64,000 nucleotides of DNA from an uncultured Clostridia bacterium (lineage in GTDB: Bacteria; Bacillota; Clostridia; Oscillospirales; Acutalibacteraceae), in NCBI GenBank assembly GCA_947627345.1, contig CANQVS010000001.1, forward strand, positions 62,001 to 126,000. Reading direction: 5' to 3'. The notes below the pieces were generated by a model, which worked only from the letters and a program-made list of their open reading frames with translations, was not told where the DNA came from and did not search any database. Position 1 is the first letter of the stretch. Every line of letters begins with the position of its first letter. This document shows, in pieces, positions 29,230-38,804 of this stretch. Made by a program: the position numbers and the translations under genes.

Positions 29230-30249
29230 ATGGAAGAATTAATTTTTGATTTATTAGAACATAGAGGAATATCAGGAGATGAGGGCGGTATAGCAAGGTA
29301 CTGTGAAAACCGTTTAAAAATTTTTTCTGACAATGTTAAAATTAATTTCAATAATAATGTTGTTGCTGTTTTAGGTAATGAAAACGCAGATTATACCTTT
29401 CTTCTTGACGCTCACATCGACAGAATAGGTTTTATTGTAACCGAAATTGACGACAGCGGTTTTATCAAGGTTGATAAGGTCGGCGGTGTTGATTTGCGGA
29501 CGATTCTTGACGCTCCCGTAACCGTACACGCAAAAGAGGATTTAAACGGAATTGTTTGCTGTATGCCTCCGCATCTTTCAGACGGCAACGAGGACAAAGC
29601 CGTTAGTATTGATAATGTTTGGATTGACGTTGGACTGCCTGCAGAAAAAGTTAAAGGAGCTGTAAGCCTTGGCGACAGCGTAACCATCTTTTCTAAACCA
29701 AAAGAACTTATAAACAACAGGATTTCTTCCGCGGGACTTGACAATATGGCAGGCGTTTGTTCACTGTTAAAGGTTGCTGAAAAATTATCCCGCAAAAAAA
29801 TAAATTCAAGGGTAATTATTCTTTTATCCTGTCAGGAGGAAACCTTTGCCACAGGCGCAAAGACCGTGCCTTTTAGCTACAAAATAGATGAATGTATCTG
29901 TGTTGACGTGAGTTTTGCCTCTCAACCCGATATTAATGACCAGTATTCAAGAATTAAGCTCGGAGAGGGACCGATACTATGCGTTTCACCTAATTTGAAT
30001 AAAGATATTTTCAACAAGCTGAAAACTACGGCAGATAAATTAAACCAAGATTGTCAATTTGAAATATGCAATGGAAGAACAGGTACAAATGCCGACCATA
30101 TTGTTGTAAATAAATCGGGTATAAAAACGGCTGTTATTTCGATACCTGAGAAGAATATGCACACACAGGCTGAAATAATTGATATGAACGATATTGATAA
30201 AACAGCCGAATTAATAAGCGAATATATCTTATGCGGAGGTGTAAAATGA
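29230..30249 (+). CDS. M42 family metallopeptidase (first copy)
   Basis: A 339-residue cytoplasmic aminopeptidase-like protein of the glutamyl-aminopeptidase/endoglucanase M42 family. Metal-binding motifs are seen as DAHIDRIGF, the bridging-Asp region GLDNMAGVCSL, SCQEETFATGAK (catalytic Glu pair) and IPEKNMHTQAE at the end. The bridging-Asp block DNMAG differs from the more usual DDRAG seen in its neighbour, so its substrate range may differ. It overlaps the next gene by four bases. Confidence 0.85.
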   Translation: MEELIFDLLEHRGISGDEGGIARYCENRLKIFSDNVKINFNNNVVAVLGNENADYTFLLDAHIDRIGFIVTEIDDSGFIKVDKVGGVDLRTILDAPVTVHAKEDLNGIVCCMPPHLSDGNEDKAVSIDNVWIDVGLPAEKVKGAVSLGDSVTIFSKPKELINNRISSAGLDNMAGVCSLLKVAEKLSRKKINSRVIILLSCQEETFATGAKTVPFSYKIDECICVDVSFASQPDINDQYSRIKLGEGPILCVSPNLNKDIFNKLKTTADKLNQDCQFEICNGRTGTNADHIVVNKSGIKTAVISIPEKNMHTQAEIIDMNDIDKTAELISEYILCGGVK

Positions 30250-31274
30250 ATAATTTAGACCTTCTTAAAAAGCTCTGTACCGCAAACGGAATTTCAGGTG
30301 ACGAAGACTCTGTGAGAGAGATAATTATAAATGAAATAAGAGATTATGTAAACGAATATAAAATTGATAATTTAGGCAATATAATTGCCTTTAAAAAGGG
30401 CAGGAATAAAGCGGTAAAAAGGCTTATGGTATCCGCTCATATGGACGAGGTTGGATTTATAGTAACAGATATAACATCTGACGGACTTATTAAGTTTGAT
30501 ACAGTAGGCGGTATTGACAGACGTGTTATACTCGGAAGAAGCGTCCTAATCGGCGGAAAAATAAACGGAGTTGCGGGTGTAAAACCGACACACCTTTGTG
30601 ATGCGGACGAGGGCAGTAAAATTCCTGAAATAAATTCTATGTATATTGACATAGGCGCCGATACAAAAGAGGACGCTGAAAAGTTTGTCAGCTTAGGGGA
30701 CAGTATAACCTTTGAGGCTATGTATGAAGACAACGGATATTCAATAAAATCAAAGGCAATTGATGACCGTGCAGGTTGTTTTATGCTCATACAAATGATA
30801 AAATCCGAGCTTGAATACGACGCATATTTCACCTTTGTTGTTCAGGAGGAAGTCGGACTTCACGGAGCAAAGGTTGCTTCATATTCAGTTGACCCCGATT
30901 TTAGTATTGTTCTTGAATCAACGACCGCGGCTGATATTCCCGAGGTTTCAGACTCAAAACAGGTTTGCAATGTCGAAAACGGCGCTGTAATCGGATATAT
31001 AGATAAACGAACCTTATACGATAAGGGTATGATTAACCGCGCTGTATCTCTCGCTGAGAAAAATAATATAAAACTGCAGTTTAAGCGTTCGGTTGCAGGC
31101 GGTAATGACGCGGGAGTAATTCACGAATCAAGAGAAGGAGTGCGGACAATAGCAATTTCTCTACCTTGCCGTTATCTTCATTCGCAGTTATCATTGATTT
31201 ATAAATCGGATTTAGACGAAACCTATAATCTCGCCTGTATGCTCGCAAGCGATGTGGCAGGCGGTAAGCTATGA
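30246..31274 (+). CDS. M42 family metallopeptidase (second copy)
   Basis: The 342-residue paralogue carries the canonical M42 residues: SAHMDEVGFIVTD, IDDRAGCFMLIQM, QEEVGLHGAKVAS and PCRYLHSQLS. ATG 30246 overlaps the upstream stop (ATGA) and follows GGAGGTG. M42 enzymes remove N-terminal residues from short peptides in large dodecamers; whether the two copies mix is unknown. It overlaps the next gene by four bases, so the trio is cotranslated. Confidence 0.88.
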   Translation: MNNLDLLKKLCTANGISGDEDSVREIIINEIRDYVNEYKIDNLGNIIAFKKGRNKAVKRLMVSAHMDEVGFIVTDITSDGLIKFDTVGGIDRRVILGRSVLIGGKINGVAGVKPTHLCDADEGSKIPEINSMYIDIGADTKEDAEKFVSLGDSITFEAMYEDNGYSIKSKAIDDRAGCFMLIQMIKSELEYDAYFTFVVQEEVGLHGAKVASYSVDPDFSIVLESTTAADIPEVSDSKQVCNVENGAVIGYIDKRTLYDKGMINRAVSLAEKNNIKLQFKRSVAGGNDAGVIHESREGVRTIAISLPCRYLHSQLSLIYKSDLDETYNLACMLASDVAGGKL

Positions 31275-32026
31275 TAAAAATTGCTGACAGAGATTTCTCT
31301 GTAAAAGAACATATTGACTTATTATCCGTAAATAATCCGTTTGGTTGCAGAATAAAAGCGCTTTATAACACCTATGATTATACTCTTGCTTTTGTGGATT
31401 TTTGGGTTCAGCTTGTTAATAATATCCCCGTTTCATTAATAGCGAGACTTGAAACTGCCTTTATTCTTTTATTAACCGATAAATCCGATTTGGAAGAAAT
31501 GAGCGCGTTCATAAGAGTTTCGGGAGCAGAAAATATAATTTGTGACGGGAAATATGAACTTGACTGCCCGATGAAAAAAGTTACAGGACCGATTCTTGTA
31601 AGTGAAAGCATTATGCACAACGAGCGTAATTTCAGCGTTTTTCGCCCTCATATAAAAGATGTTTACAATCTTATTAACAAATGCCGAAGTGAAAATTTTG
31701 CTGTTCCGTCTTATGAAAGCTTCGCTCTTGATGTAGCGCATAAAATAAGTCAAAAAACTGTCAGAATTTACGGGATAGGAGATTCAAAGCTTATATCCTG
31801 CATTATGACATTAGCCGAAACAGACGACGGAGCAGTGCTCGGCGCATTGGCGACTGACAGTGATTTTCGCCGTCTCGGTCATGGAGCATTTCTGATAAAG
31901 TACATAAATAACATATTAGTTAATGAGGGGAAAAGGGTTTTTCTCCACCGCGCCCCGAATGAAAACATTGAATTTTACAATAAACTTGGATTTAAACAGT
32001 ATGGACTGTGGTCCGAGTATTCTTAA
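31271..32026 (+). CDS. GNAT family N-acetyltransferase
   Basis: The 251-residue protein has a C-terminal GNAT domain: GALATDSDFRRLGHGAFLIKYI provides the acetyl-CoA loop, and NENIEFYNKLGFKQYG the final strand-helix. The N-terminal 120 residues have no clear family. It is cotranslated with the M42 gene upstream (ATGA overlap), which suggests but does not show a role with peptides or amino acids. Confidence 0.75.
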   Translation: MIKIADRDFSVKEHIDLLSVNNPFGCRIKALYNTYDYTLAFVDFWVQLVNNIPVSLIARLETAFILLLTDKSDLEEMSAFIRVSGAENIICDGKYELDCPMKKVTGPILVSESIMHNERNFSVFRPHIKDVYNLINKCRSENFAVPSYESFALDVAHKISQKTVRIYGIGDSKLISCIMTLAETDDGAVLGALATDSDFRRLGHGAFLIKYINNILVNEGKRVFLHRAPNENIEFYNKLGFKQYGLWSEYS

Positions 32027-32038
32027 AGGAAAGATAAA

Positions 32039-33295
32039 ATGAATAGATTTTTTGATATTTCCGAGGAAATACATAACGCGTCAAAAAAAGCTATGGAACT
32101 TTGCGCGGATAAACTTAAAGAAATCGATGAAATTCAGGAATACAACCAACATAAAATGATAAAAGCCTTTCAAACCGCTAAGATAAGTGAAAGCCATTTT
32201 GTCGGCTCAACAGGTTACGGTTACGGCGACAGAGGACGCGACGCTCTTGATGAGGTTTATTCATATGTTTTTGACGCAGAGGACGCTCTTGTTCGTCATA
32301 ATTTTGTCAGCGGAACTCATGCTTTAACAGTAGCTCTTTTCGGAGTTTTAAGACCGAATGATAAAATGCTTTGCGTTACGGGAACGCCTTATGATACTTT
32401 AAGAAGCGCAATCGGAATTGAGGGTAACTACTCAGGCTCTTTGATTGATTTCGGTATTAAATATGAGGAAATTGATTTAAAGGCGGATGGAACTGTTGAT
32501 GTTGATGAAATTAAGAAAAGGCTTGATAACAGTTATAAAATGGTATATATTCAGCGCTCCCGCGGTTACAGTTTAAGACCAACGCTGACTTGCGACGACA
32601 TTGAAAATATTGTTAAAGCAGTAAGAGAGAAAAGTAAAGACGTCATAATTATGCTTGATAACTGTTACGGAGAGTTTGTTGAAAAAAAACAGCCTCTTTC
32701 TGTCGGCGTTGATTTAATGGCAGGTTCGCTTATTAAAAATCCCGGAGGAGGAATTGCTCCGACAGGCGGATATATCGCGGGAAAAAAGGATTTAGTAGAA
32801 ATGTGCTCGTACCGTTTGACAACGCCCGGAACAGGTAAGGAGCTCGGAGCCACATTAAACGTGTCACGAGAGCTTTTTTTAGGAGCGTACCACGCTCCGT
32901 ACGCAACGGGCGAGGCTCTAAAAACAGCGATATTTGCCTCGGCTTTATTTAAAATTTTAGACTATAAAGTTTCCCCTGAATATAATGAAAAAAGGGGAGA
33001 TATTATTCAGGTTATTGAGCTTAAAAGTCCTCAGGCTCTTGAAAAATTTTGTCTTGGTATTCAGCACGCTTCGGCTGTTGACAGTTTTGTTACTCCGTAT
33101 CCCGATGATATGCCGGGTTACGAGGATAAGGTTATTATGGCGGCGGGCGCCTTTACTTTGGGTTCATCAATTGAACTTTCAGCTGACGCTCCGTTAAGAG
33201 AGCCTTACGCGGTATGGATGCAGGGAAGTCTGAACTTTCATTCGGGAAAGCTTGGAATTATGCTTGCAGCAAACGAAATTTTAAATGATAAATAA
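32039..33295 (+). CDS. Methionine gamma-lyase family protein (YnbB-like)
   Basis: The 418-residue PLP enzyme matches the family once called aluminium resistance protein. STGYGYGDRGRDALDEVY, FVSGTHALTVALFG, DNCYGEFVE and the PLP-lysine block GSLIKNPGGGIAPTGGY are diagnostic. The natural reaction of this branch is not established. It lies 12 bases after the GNAT gene and ends at a clear terminator. In Bacillus the homologue is near glnR, which is not seen here. Confidence 0.85.
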   Translation: MNRFFDISEEIHNASKKAMELCADKLKEIDEIQEYNQHKMIKAFQTAKISESHFVGSTGYGYGDRGRDALDEVYSYVFDAEDALVRHNFVSGTHALTVALFGVLRPNDKMLCVTGTPYDTLRSAIGIEGNYSGSLIDFGIKYEEIDLKADGTVDVDEIKKRLDNSYKMVYIQRSRGYSLRPTLTCDDIENIVKAVREKSKDVIIMLDNCYGEFVEKKQPLSVGVDLMAGSLIKNPGGGIAPTGGYIAGKKDLVEMCSYRLTTPGTGKELGATLNVSRELFLGAYHAPYATGEALKTAIFASALFKILDYKVSPEYNEKRGDIIQVIELKSPQALEKFCLGIQHASAVDSFVTPYPDDMPGYEDKVIMAAGAFTLGSSIELSADAPLREPYAVWMQGSLNFHSGKLGIMLAANEILNDK

Positions 33296-33314
33296 TAATT
33301 TATTATTTAAAAAA

Positions 33315-33342
33315 GGGAAGATTAGTTAAATCTAATCTTCCC
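33315..33342. terminator. Terminator between convergent YnbB-like and malic enzyme genes
   Basis: GGGAAGATTAG (33315-33325) pairs with CTAATCTTCCC (33332-33342). A-rich and T-rich flanks on both sides suggest bidirectional use. Confidence 0.75.
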
Positions 33343-33362
33343 GATATATTTTTTATTGATAT

Positions 33363-34535
33363 TTATTTTCTCGCGACGCCCGTATCTTTAGCGGCTTTTA
33401 CAACTGCTTTTGCAACAGCCTGTCCTACTCTTTTATCAATTGCGTCGGGAATTATATAATCAGGCGAGAGCTCTTTATCGGAAACCAATTCAGCAATTGC
33501 ATAGGAAGCCGCGACTTTCATTTCCTCGTTGATTTCAGTTGCCCTGCAATCTAAAGCGCCTCTGAACATTCCGGGAAAACATAAAACATTGTTAATCTGA
33601 TTTGGAAAGTCCGAACGGCCTGTACCGACAACGACCGCGCCTGCTTTTTTAGCCAAATCGGGCATTATTTCAGGAGTAGGGTTAGCCATTGCGAAAACAA
33701 TTGGTTTATCGGCCATAGAACGCACCATTTCTTCGGAAACAATACTCGGAGCGGAAACTCCCAAAAATACATCGGCGCCGACCATAGCGTCTGCTAAAGT
33801 GCCTTTTTTATGCTCTCTGTTAGTAATAGTAGCCATATAAGCCTGCTCAGAGTTAAGCGTGTCCAATCCCTCGCAAACTATGCCTTTGCTGTTTACAAGG
33901 GTAATATTTTTAACACCGATATTCATAATATGCTTGGCGATAGCAATACCCGCTGAGCCGGCACCGCTTATGACAACATTAATTTCGTCAATTTTTTTAT
34001 CTACGATTTTAAGAGCGTTCATAAGAGCCGCCGCGACAATTACTGCTGTCCCGTGTTGGTCGTCGTGAAAAACAGGAATATCGCATACTTCTTTTAGCTT
34101 TCTCTCAATTTCAAAGCATCTCGGAGCGGCAATATCCTCAAGATTAATTCCGCCGAAGCTTCCGCTTATAAGGTATATTGTCTTTGCTATTTCGTCAACG
34201 TCTTTACTCCTTACACAAATCGGAAAAGCGTCAACATCAGCAAATTCCTTAAATAAAGAGCATTTACCCTCCATAACAGGCATTCCAGCTTCGGGACCAA
34301 TATCTCCTAACCCCAAAACAGCCGTTCCGTCCGTTACGACCGCAACAAGATTTTTACGTCTTGTAAGTTCAAAGCTTTTATCGTAGTCGCGGTTAATTTC
34401 CATACAGGGCTCCGCAACACCGGGAGTATATGCAAGAGAAAGGTCCTCTTTGTTATTTATCGGTACTCTTGAGACAACTTCAATTTTGCCGTCCCATTCA
34501 TAATGTTTTTTAAGCGATTCCTGTCTGATATCCAT
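33363..34535 (-). CDS. NAD(P)-dependent malic enzyme
   Basis: This enzyme oxidatively decarboxylates malate to pyruvate. The 390-residue short bacterial form shows LAYTPGVAEPC, GDIGPEAGMPVMEGK, FHDDQHGTAV and the nucleotide-binding block ISGAGSAGIAIAKH. There is no phosphotransacetylase domain. Cofactor choice cannot be decided from the sequence by eye. It has its own promoter, divergent from rnpB. Confidence 0.92.
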   Translation of the reverse strand: MDIRQESLKKHYEWDGKIEVVSRVPINNKEDLSLAYTPGVAEPCMEINRDYDKSFELTRRKNLVAVVTDGTAVLGLGDIGPEAGMPVMEGKCSLFKEFADVDAFPICVRSKDVDEIAKTIYLISGSFGGINLEDIAAPRCFEIERKLKEVCDIPVFHDDQHGTAVIVAAALMNALKIVDKKIDEINVVISGAGSAGIAIAKHIMNIGVKNITLVNSKGIVCEGLDTLNSEQAYMATITNREHKKGTLADAMVGADVFLGVSAPSIVSEEMVRSMADKPIVFAMANPTPEIMPDLAKKAGAVVVGTGRSDFPNQINNVLCFPGMFRGALDCRATEINEEMKVAASYAIAELVSDKELSPDYIIPDAIDKRVGQAVAKAVVKAAKDTGVARK

Positions 34536-34565
34536 AAAATTACTCCTTAATTAAAATTCGATAAT

Positions 34566-34594
34566 ATTATACATTTATTTTTATTTTTGTTCAA
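34566..34594 (-). promoter_or_regulatory. Sigma-A-like promoter of the malic enzyme gene
   Basis: On the minus strand TTGAAC (34589-34594), 17-nt spacer, TATAAT (34566-34571), with an AGGAG ribosome site before the start. Confidence 0.65.
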
Positions 34595-34616
34595 GTATTA
34601 AGTAAAATTAATTTGT

Positions 34617-34645
34617 TTGACAATTAAATAAAAAGATATTATAAT
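34617..34645 (+). promoter_or_regulatory. Consensus sigma-A promoter of rnpB
   Basis: TTGACA (34617-34622), 17-nt spacer, TATAAT (34640-34645), a perfect consensus. The predicted start seven bases later coincides with the first base of the RNase P RNA P1 helix. Confidence 0.85.
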
Positions 34646-34651
34646 ATTCGG

Positions 34652-34993
34652 GCGAGTAAATTGAACAGTCGCGGGATTATTTTGAAAAGAATTTTCCCGA
34701 GGAAAGTCCGGGCCCCATAGAGCGATAACAACGGCTAACGGCCGCCGAGGGTGACCTTAGGGATAGTGCAACAGAAAATAACCGCCGATTTATCGGTAAG
34801 GATGGAAAGGTGAGGTAAGAGCTCACCGCTGATGCGGAGACGCATTTGGCGTGTAAACCCTGTTTGGAGCAACACCGTGGAGGGATATTATGCCTGCTCG
34901 GCAATCCCGTGGAGGTGGCGTTGAGCAAGTCGGCAACGGCTTGTCAAGATAGATGACTGTTCACGACAGAACCCGGCTTACAGATTTAGTCGC
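34652..34993 (+). ncRNA. rnpB: RNase P RNA, class A
   Basis: This is the catalytic RNA of RNase P, which trims the 5' leaders of tRNAs. Conserved core blocks are present in order: GAGGAAAGTCCGGGC near the 5' end, ACAGAAA, GGATGGAAAGGTGAGGTAAG in the middle, and AGATAGATGACTGTT plus ACAGAACCCGGCTTACAGA near the 3' end. The ends GCGAGTAAAT and ATTTAGTCGC close helix P1 with one mismatch. The ~342-nt length and the arrangement fit ancestral class A, not the Bacillus class B form. Exact ends are inferred from P1 and the promoter. Confidence 0.95.
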
Positions 34994-35000
34994 AATATGA

Positions 35001-35027
35001 AAAACTCCACCGCGCAGGTGGAGTTTT
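35001..35027 (+). terminator. Terminator of rnpB
   Basis: AAAACTCCACC (35001-35011) pairs with GGTGGAGTTTT (35017-35027) around GCGCA, followed by further T residues. Confidence 0.9.
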
Positions 35028-35032
35028 TCTTC

Positions 35033-35959
35033 TTATATTTGTATTTTCCCAAATTCTTTAAGATAAAGTAAATTTTTTATTATAAGATTGGATTTCCACC
35101 AATTTGCACTTATTTCAAACTCCTTATAATCATTATGCCATTGCCAGGTAATAGGGTAGGAACCGTCTGACAATTGTTGAGTAAGTAACATATTTGCCTC
35201 TTTTTCAGCAAGACTACGGTCTATGCTGTTAAAAATATTAGCATTAATTCCGTAAAATACAGACGGTTTACATACATAGTCGGTAAACCATTTTTCGGGT
35301 TCGTTGCAGACAATTTTATTAACTTGTGAAATTAATTTATTACTAAATGAGTTTAGGTCAAACAAATCAAAATTAACAATTTCTTTACAATAGCTTAAAA
35401 GTTCCGCAAAACATCTTAAGGTGTGAAATTCATCTGTAGGATTAACCATAAAATTATCATACGCTTCTACTGCAATTTCACTTGCTTTATGGTACAGACT
35501 ACTGCCTTTGTTTGAAAATCTCAGTACAAACCCCGCGAGACTTACGGTGGGATTATCATGGGGAGAACCAACATTATCACTGCATTCCCACCATACTGCA
35601 TGAGGATAGTTATTATTACTTGCAACGGTGTTAAACCATTTTCCATTGATAAAATCTTTGCCGCTGTTGAGATATTTTAAAATTCCTTTAATAATTGGAT
35701 GTGATGAATCGGCAAAACCGATTTCTTTAAGTTTTTCGGTAGCCGCCCAAGTAGCAACAGGTGTTGAATTTACATTCCAGAAGTCCGGCTCAATAGCGTG
35801 CGCAAATCCGCCGTCCTCATTCTGATATGCAGAAAGTATTTTTAATACATCTTCTGCACCGCCGTTTTCAAAATGAAACTTCCAAATTGCAAGGTCCAAA
35901 GGACGGGAATTCCTATAAACAAAATTTTTCGCTTTCTCAAAAATATCTGATGTAATCAT
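35033..35959 (-). CDS. Prenyltransferase/terpene-cyclase-like alpha-toroid protein
   Basis: The 308-residue soluble protein contains repeats seen in squalene-cyclase and prenyltransferase alpha-alpha barrels: LKILSAYQNEDGGFAHAIEP near residue 40, and LLTQQLSDGSYPITWQW near the C-terminus. Family members of this size are mostly annotated as hypothetical. No DxDD cyclase motif is seen, so a catalytic role is not supported. It is 18 bases from the following FAD-enzyme gene on the same strand, which may mean cotranscription. Confidence 0.55.
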   Translation of the reverse strand: MITSDIFEKAKNFVYRNSRPLDLAIWKFHFENGGAEDVLKILSAYQNEDGGFAHAIEPDFWNVNSTPVATWAATEKLKEIGFADSSHPIIKGILKYLNSGKDFINGKWFNTVASNNNYPHAVWWECSDNVGSPHDNPTVSLAGFVLRFSNKGSSLYHKASEIAVEAYDNFMVNPTDEFHTLRCFAELLSYCKEIVNFDLFDLNSFSNKLISQVNKIVCNEPEKWFTDYVCKPSVFYGINANIFNSIDRSLAEKEANMLLTQQLSDGSYPITWQWHNDYKEFEISANWWKSNLIIKNLLYLKEFGKIQI

Positions 35960-35977
35960 ATTTGTGTATGCCCCTTT

Positions 35978-37570
35978 TTACGATGATAATATTTTTTCCG
36001 CGCATTTTATTCCGTCTACTGCCGCCGAAACAATTCCTCCTGCATATCCCGCTCCTTCTCCGCAGGGATAAAGTCCGCTTAAGCTTATTGATTGTAATGT
36101 TTGGCTGTTTCTTGAAATTCTGACAGGAGAGGAGCTTCTCGTTTCAGCCCCTGTTAAAACCGCGTCAGGACTTGCAAAACCTTTTAACATCTTGTCCATT
36201 TCAATTATTGCCTCACGCATACTATCGGTAATATAATCAGGCAGAAAACTATCAAGCTTAGCAAAGTTATATCCTCTTTTATAACTGGGTTTTACTTCAC
36301 CGATAAATGATGAATTTCTGTTTTTTAGAAAGTCCTCAACTCTTTGAACAGGCGCTGAGTATCCGCCTCCGCCAAATTTAAAGGCGTTTTTTTCAATTTT
36401 TCTTTGAAATTCAATTCCTGCCAAGGGATTTTCGCTTTTATAATCGGAAGGGAAAACGCTTACCAAAAGTGCGGAATTTGAATTTACCGCATTTCTTTTA
36501 AACTCGCTCATACCGTTAGTGCAGACCATACCGACTTCGCTTGTTGCAGGTACAACCTCGCCTCCGGGACACATACAGAATGTATAAGCTCCGCGTCCGT
36601 TTTTTGTTTTAACATTCAGCTTATACGGCGCAGAGCCTAAAATTTTGTCGCCCGCGTATTTTCCATACTGGCTTTTATCGATATTTTCACGCAAATGTTC
36701 AATTCTCGCGCCCACGGAAAAGGGTTTTTGCTCCATAACAATATTGCTTTCATAAAGCATTTTTAATGTATCTCTTGAACTGTGACCGATTGCCAAAATT
36801 ATATTGTCGGTTTCAATAATACTATCTCTGTTATTTTCTTTAACAACCGCGCCCTTTATTTTATGTTCAGACGTTTTGATGGAAATTAATTTTGTATTAA
36901 ATCTCACTTCACCGCCGAGCTTTATGATATGTTCTCGTATATTTTTAACTACCCGTCTTAAATTATCTGTTCCGATGTGGGGTTTTGCATTGTATAGAAT
37001 TTCTTCGGGAGCGCCGTGATTTACAAACTCAATAAGAACCTTTCTTGCGCGAGTATCCTTAGTTCCCGTGTTCAGTTTCCCGTCCGAGAATGTTCCCGCT
37101 CCGCCCTCGCCGAACTGAATATTTGAAGTTGTATTAAGATTTCCCGTGGCAATAAAATTCTCTATATCCTTAACTCTGCTGTCGCAGTCCTTGCCTTGTT
37201 CAATTATAATGGGGTTTGCTCCGCTCATAGCAAGTATCAATCCGGCAAACATTCCCGCAGGACCAAAACCTATTACGAGAGGTCTTGTATTTAACTTTTT
37301 AGTTGCGTGCAATTTATATTCGTACGGGTCGGTTATTTTTGCATTGTTCGACTTAGCTTTAGAGAGAACTTTGTTTTCATTAATATTAAGAGAAACGTCA
37401 ACAGAAATCAAAAAATTTATATAATTCTTGTTTCTTGCGTCAATTGAACGCCTGAATAAAGAAATTTTTTCAATAGAATTTTCGTCAATTCTTAACTCTT
37501 TTGCAACTCTTTTTTTAAGCAGTTCGTCGTTGTAATCAATCGGGAATTTTAAATTATTTATTCTTATCAT
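35978..37570 (-). CDS. FAD-dependent dehydrogenase of the COG2509 type
   Basis: The 530-residue protein has an N-terminal ~90-residue ferredoxin-like part (IRINNLKFPIDYNDELLKKR region), then the FAD-binding block VIGFGPAGMFAGLILAMSG and a second-strand acidic end IIIEQGKD. FGEGGAGTFSDGKLNTGTKD and FCMCPGGEVVPATSE are hallmarks of this family. The C-terminus SGLYPCGEGAGYAGGIVSAA closes the FAD fold. The substrate is unknown. It overlaps the upstream flavoprotein gene by four bases. Confidence 0.82.
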   Translation of the reverse strand: MIRINNLKFPIDYNDELLKKRVAKELRIDENSIEKISLFRRSIDARNKNYINFLISVDVSLNINENKVLSKAKSNNAKITDPYEYKLHATKKLNTRPLVIGFGPAGMFAGLILAMSGANPIIIEQGKDCDSRVKDIENFIATGNLNTTSNIQFGEGGAGTFSDGKLNTGTKDTRARKVLIEFVNHGAPEEILYNAKPHIGTDNLRRVVKNIREHIIKLGGEVRFNTKLISIKTSEHKIKGAVVKENNRDSIIETDNIILAIGHSSRDTLKMLYESNIVMEQKPFSVGARIEHLRENIDKSQYGKYAGDKILGSAPYKLNVKTKNGRGAYTFCMCPGGEVVPATSEVGMVCTNGMSEFKRNAVNSNSALLVSVFPSDYKSENPLAGIEFQRKIEKNAFKFGGGGYSAPVQRVEDFLKNRNSSFIGEVKPSYKRGYNFAKLDSFLPDYITDSMREAIIEMDKMLKGFASPDAVLTGAETRSSSPVRISRNSQTLQSISLSGLYPCGEGAGYAGGIVSAAVDGIKCAEKILSS

Positions 37571-38784
37571 AAATTTTCTCCGGCAATAATTCCGCTTGCA
37601 AACGCGAAATAAAGGTTATATCCTCCGCAGTCGCCGACAATGTCAACACATTCTCCGAGAATATAAAGATTTTTTACAATTTTACTCTCCATAGTAAGAG
37701 GATTAATTTCCTTTCCGATTACGCCTCCTGCGCAGGCTTGTGATTTACCTAAATCATTATCTTTATAAGCTTGAAATTCCCAATTTCTTATTATACTTGT
37801 GAGTTTGTTAATTTCGTTTTCTTCTAAACTTGATACTTTTCTTGATAACGGATAAATTTCAGCCGTTTTAAAAAGAGCGATACCAAGCTTTTTTTGAAAA
37901 ATTCCCGTAAAATAATCTTCAAGCGTTCTGTCGGAAAATATTTTTTTATTTTTGTTGAGTATTTCTTTTAAAAGGTTTTCGGAAAAATCGGGCATCAAAT
38001 TTACTTTTAAATACGGATTTTTCACTTTATTAAGATATGTGCTTAAATTAAATACACAAATTCCCGATAAAGCCTTTTCAGCAAACTGTATTTCTCCCTT
38101 TTCCTCTCTGATAAGTTTTTTACCGTCAAAGAGAGAAACTTTCCCCTGAACCCTAAGCCCTTTAAGCAAAGTTAAAATATCGCTTTTAACCTTTATAGGG
38201 GAGAGAGCGGGATAAAATTTACAGACGTTGTGACCGAGTGTTTTAAGAAAATTAAGGCCGTTTTCTGTACCGCCAAGCTTTGGAGATGCGGGAGAGCCTG
38301 TAGCCAAAACCACTTTTTCGGAATGGAATTTCTTGCCGTCAGTGATTATTTCAAAATTATTTTTTATTTTTTTTATGTTTTTGACAGTAGTTTCACATAT
38401 TATTTCTACGTCTAAAAACTCAAGTCTGTATCTTAAAACGTCTAATACCGACGACGCGTGATTGGATATTGGATAAATTCTGCCTTCTGCCTCTGTTTTT
38501 GTCAAAAGTCCTAAAGAAAAAAATTCGTCTATAATTTTTTGGGGAGGAACATTTTCAGCGAATTTATCAAAATATTCGGCAAAAGAACCGTGAAAATCAC
38601 TTTTACTGCATTGTTCATTACATAGATTACATCTTCCGTTGCCTGTTGAAAGTATCTTTCTTCCTATTCTGCCTTGCTTTTCAATAATGACAACGCTTTT
38701 TTTAGGGTTATTTTCTTTTGCCTTAATAGCGCACATCATACCCGACGCTCCGCCGCCGACTATAATAATATCCCTGTAAATCAT
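37567..38784 (-). CDS. HI0933/YhiN-like NAD(P)/FAD-dependent oxidoreductase
   Basis: The 405-residue flavoprotein starts with DIIIVGGGASGMMCAIKAKE and an adjacent IIEKQGRIGRKILSTGNGRCN, the signature of the HI0933/aminoacetone-oxidase-like family. GGYNLYFAFASGIIAGE ends the FAD fold. Its physiological substrate is not known. Coupled translation with the COG2509-type gene (4-bp overlap) suggests a linked redox task. Confidence 0.85.
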   Translation of the reverse strand: MIYRDIIIVGGGASGMMCAIKAKENNPKKSVVIIEKQGRIGRKILSTGNGRCNLCNEQCSKSDFHGSFAEYFDKFAENVPPQKIIDEFFSLGLLTKTEAEGRIYPISNHASSVLDVLRYRLEFLDVEIICETTVKNIKKIKNNFEIITDGKKFHSEKVVLATGSPASPKLGGTENGLNFLKTLGHNVCKFYPALSPIKVKSDILTLLKGLRVQGKVSLFDGKKLIREEKGEIQFAEKALSGICVFNLSTYLNKVKNPYLKVNLMPDFSENLLKEILNKNKKIFSDRTLEDYFTGIFQKKLGIALFKTAEIYPLSRKVSSLEENEINKLTSIIRNWEFQAYKDNDLGKSQACAGGVIGKEINPLTMESKIVKNLYILGECVDIVGDCGGYNLYFAFASGIIAGENL

Positions 38785-38804
38785 AATTTCACGTCCTAAA
38801 AGTA

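Noticed and set aside
34677-34928. Minus-strand open frame of 83 codons
   Set aside because: It lies wholly within the RNase P RNA gene on the opposite strand; this is a common spurious call.
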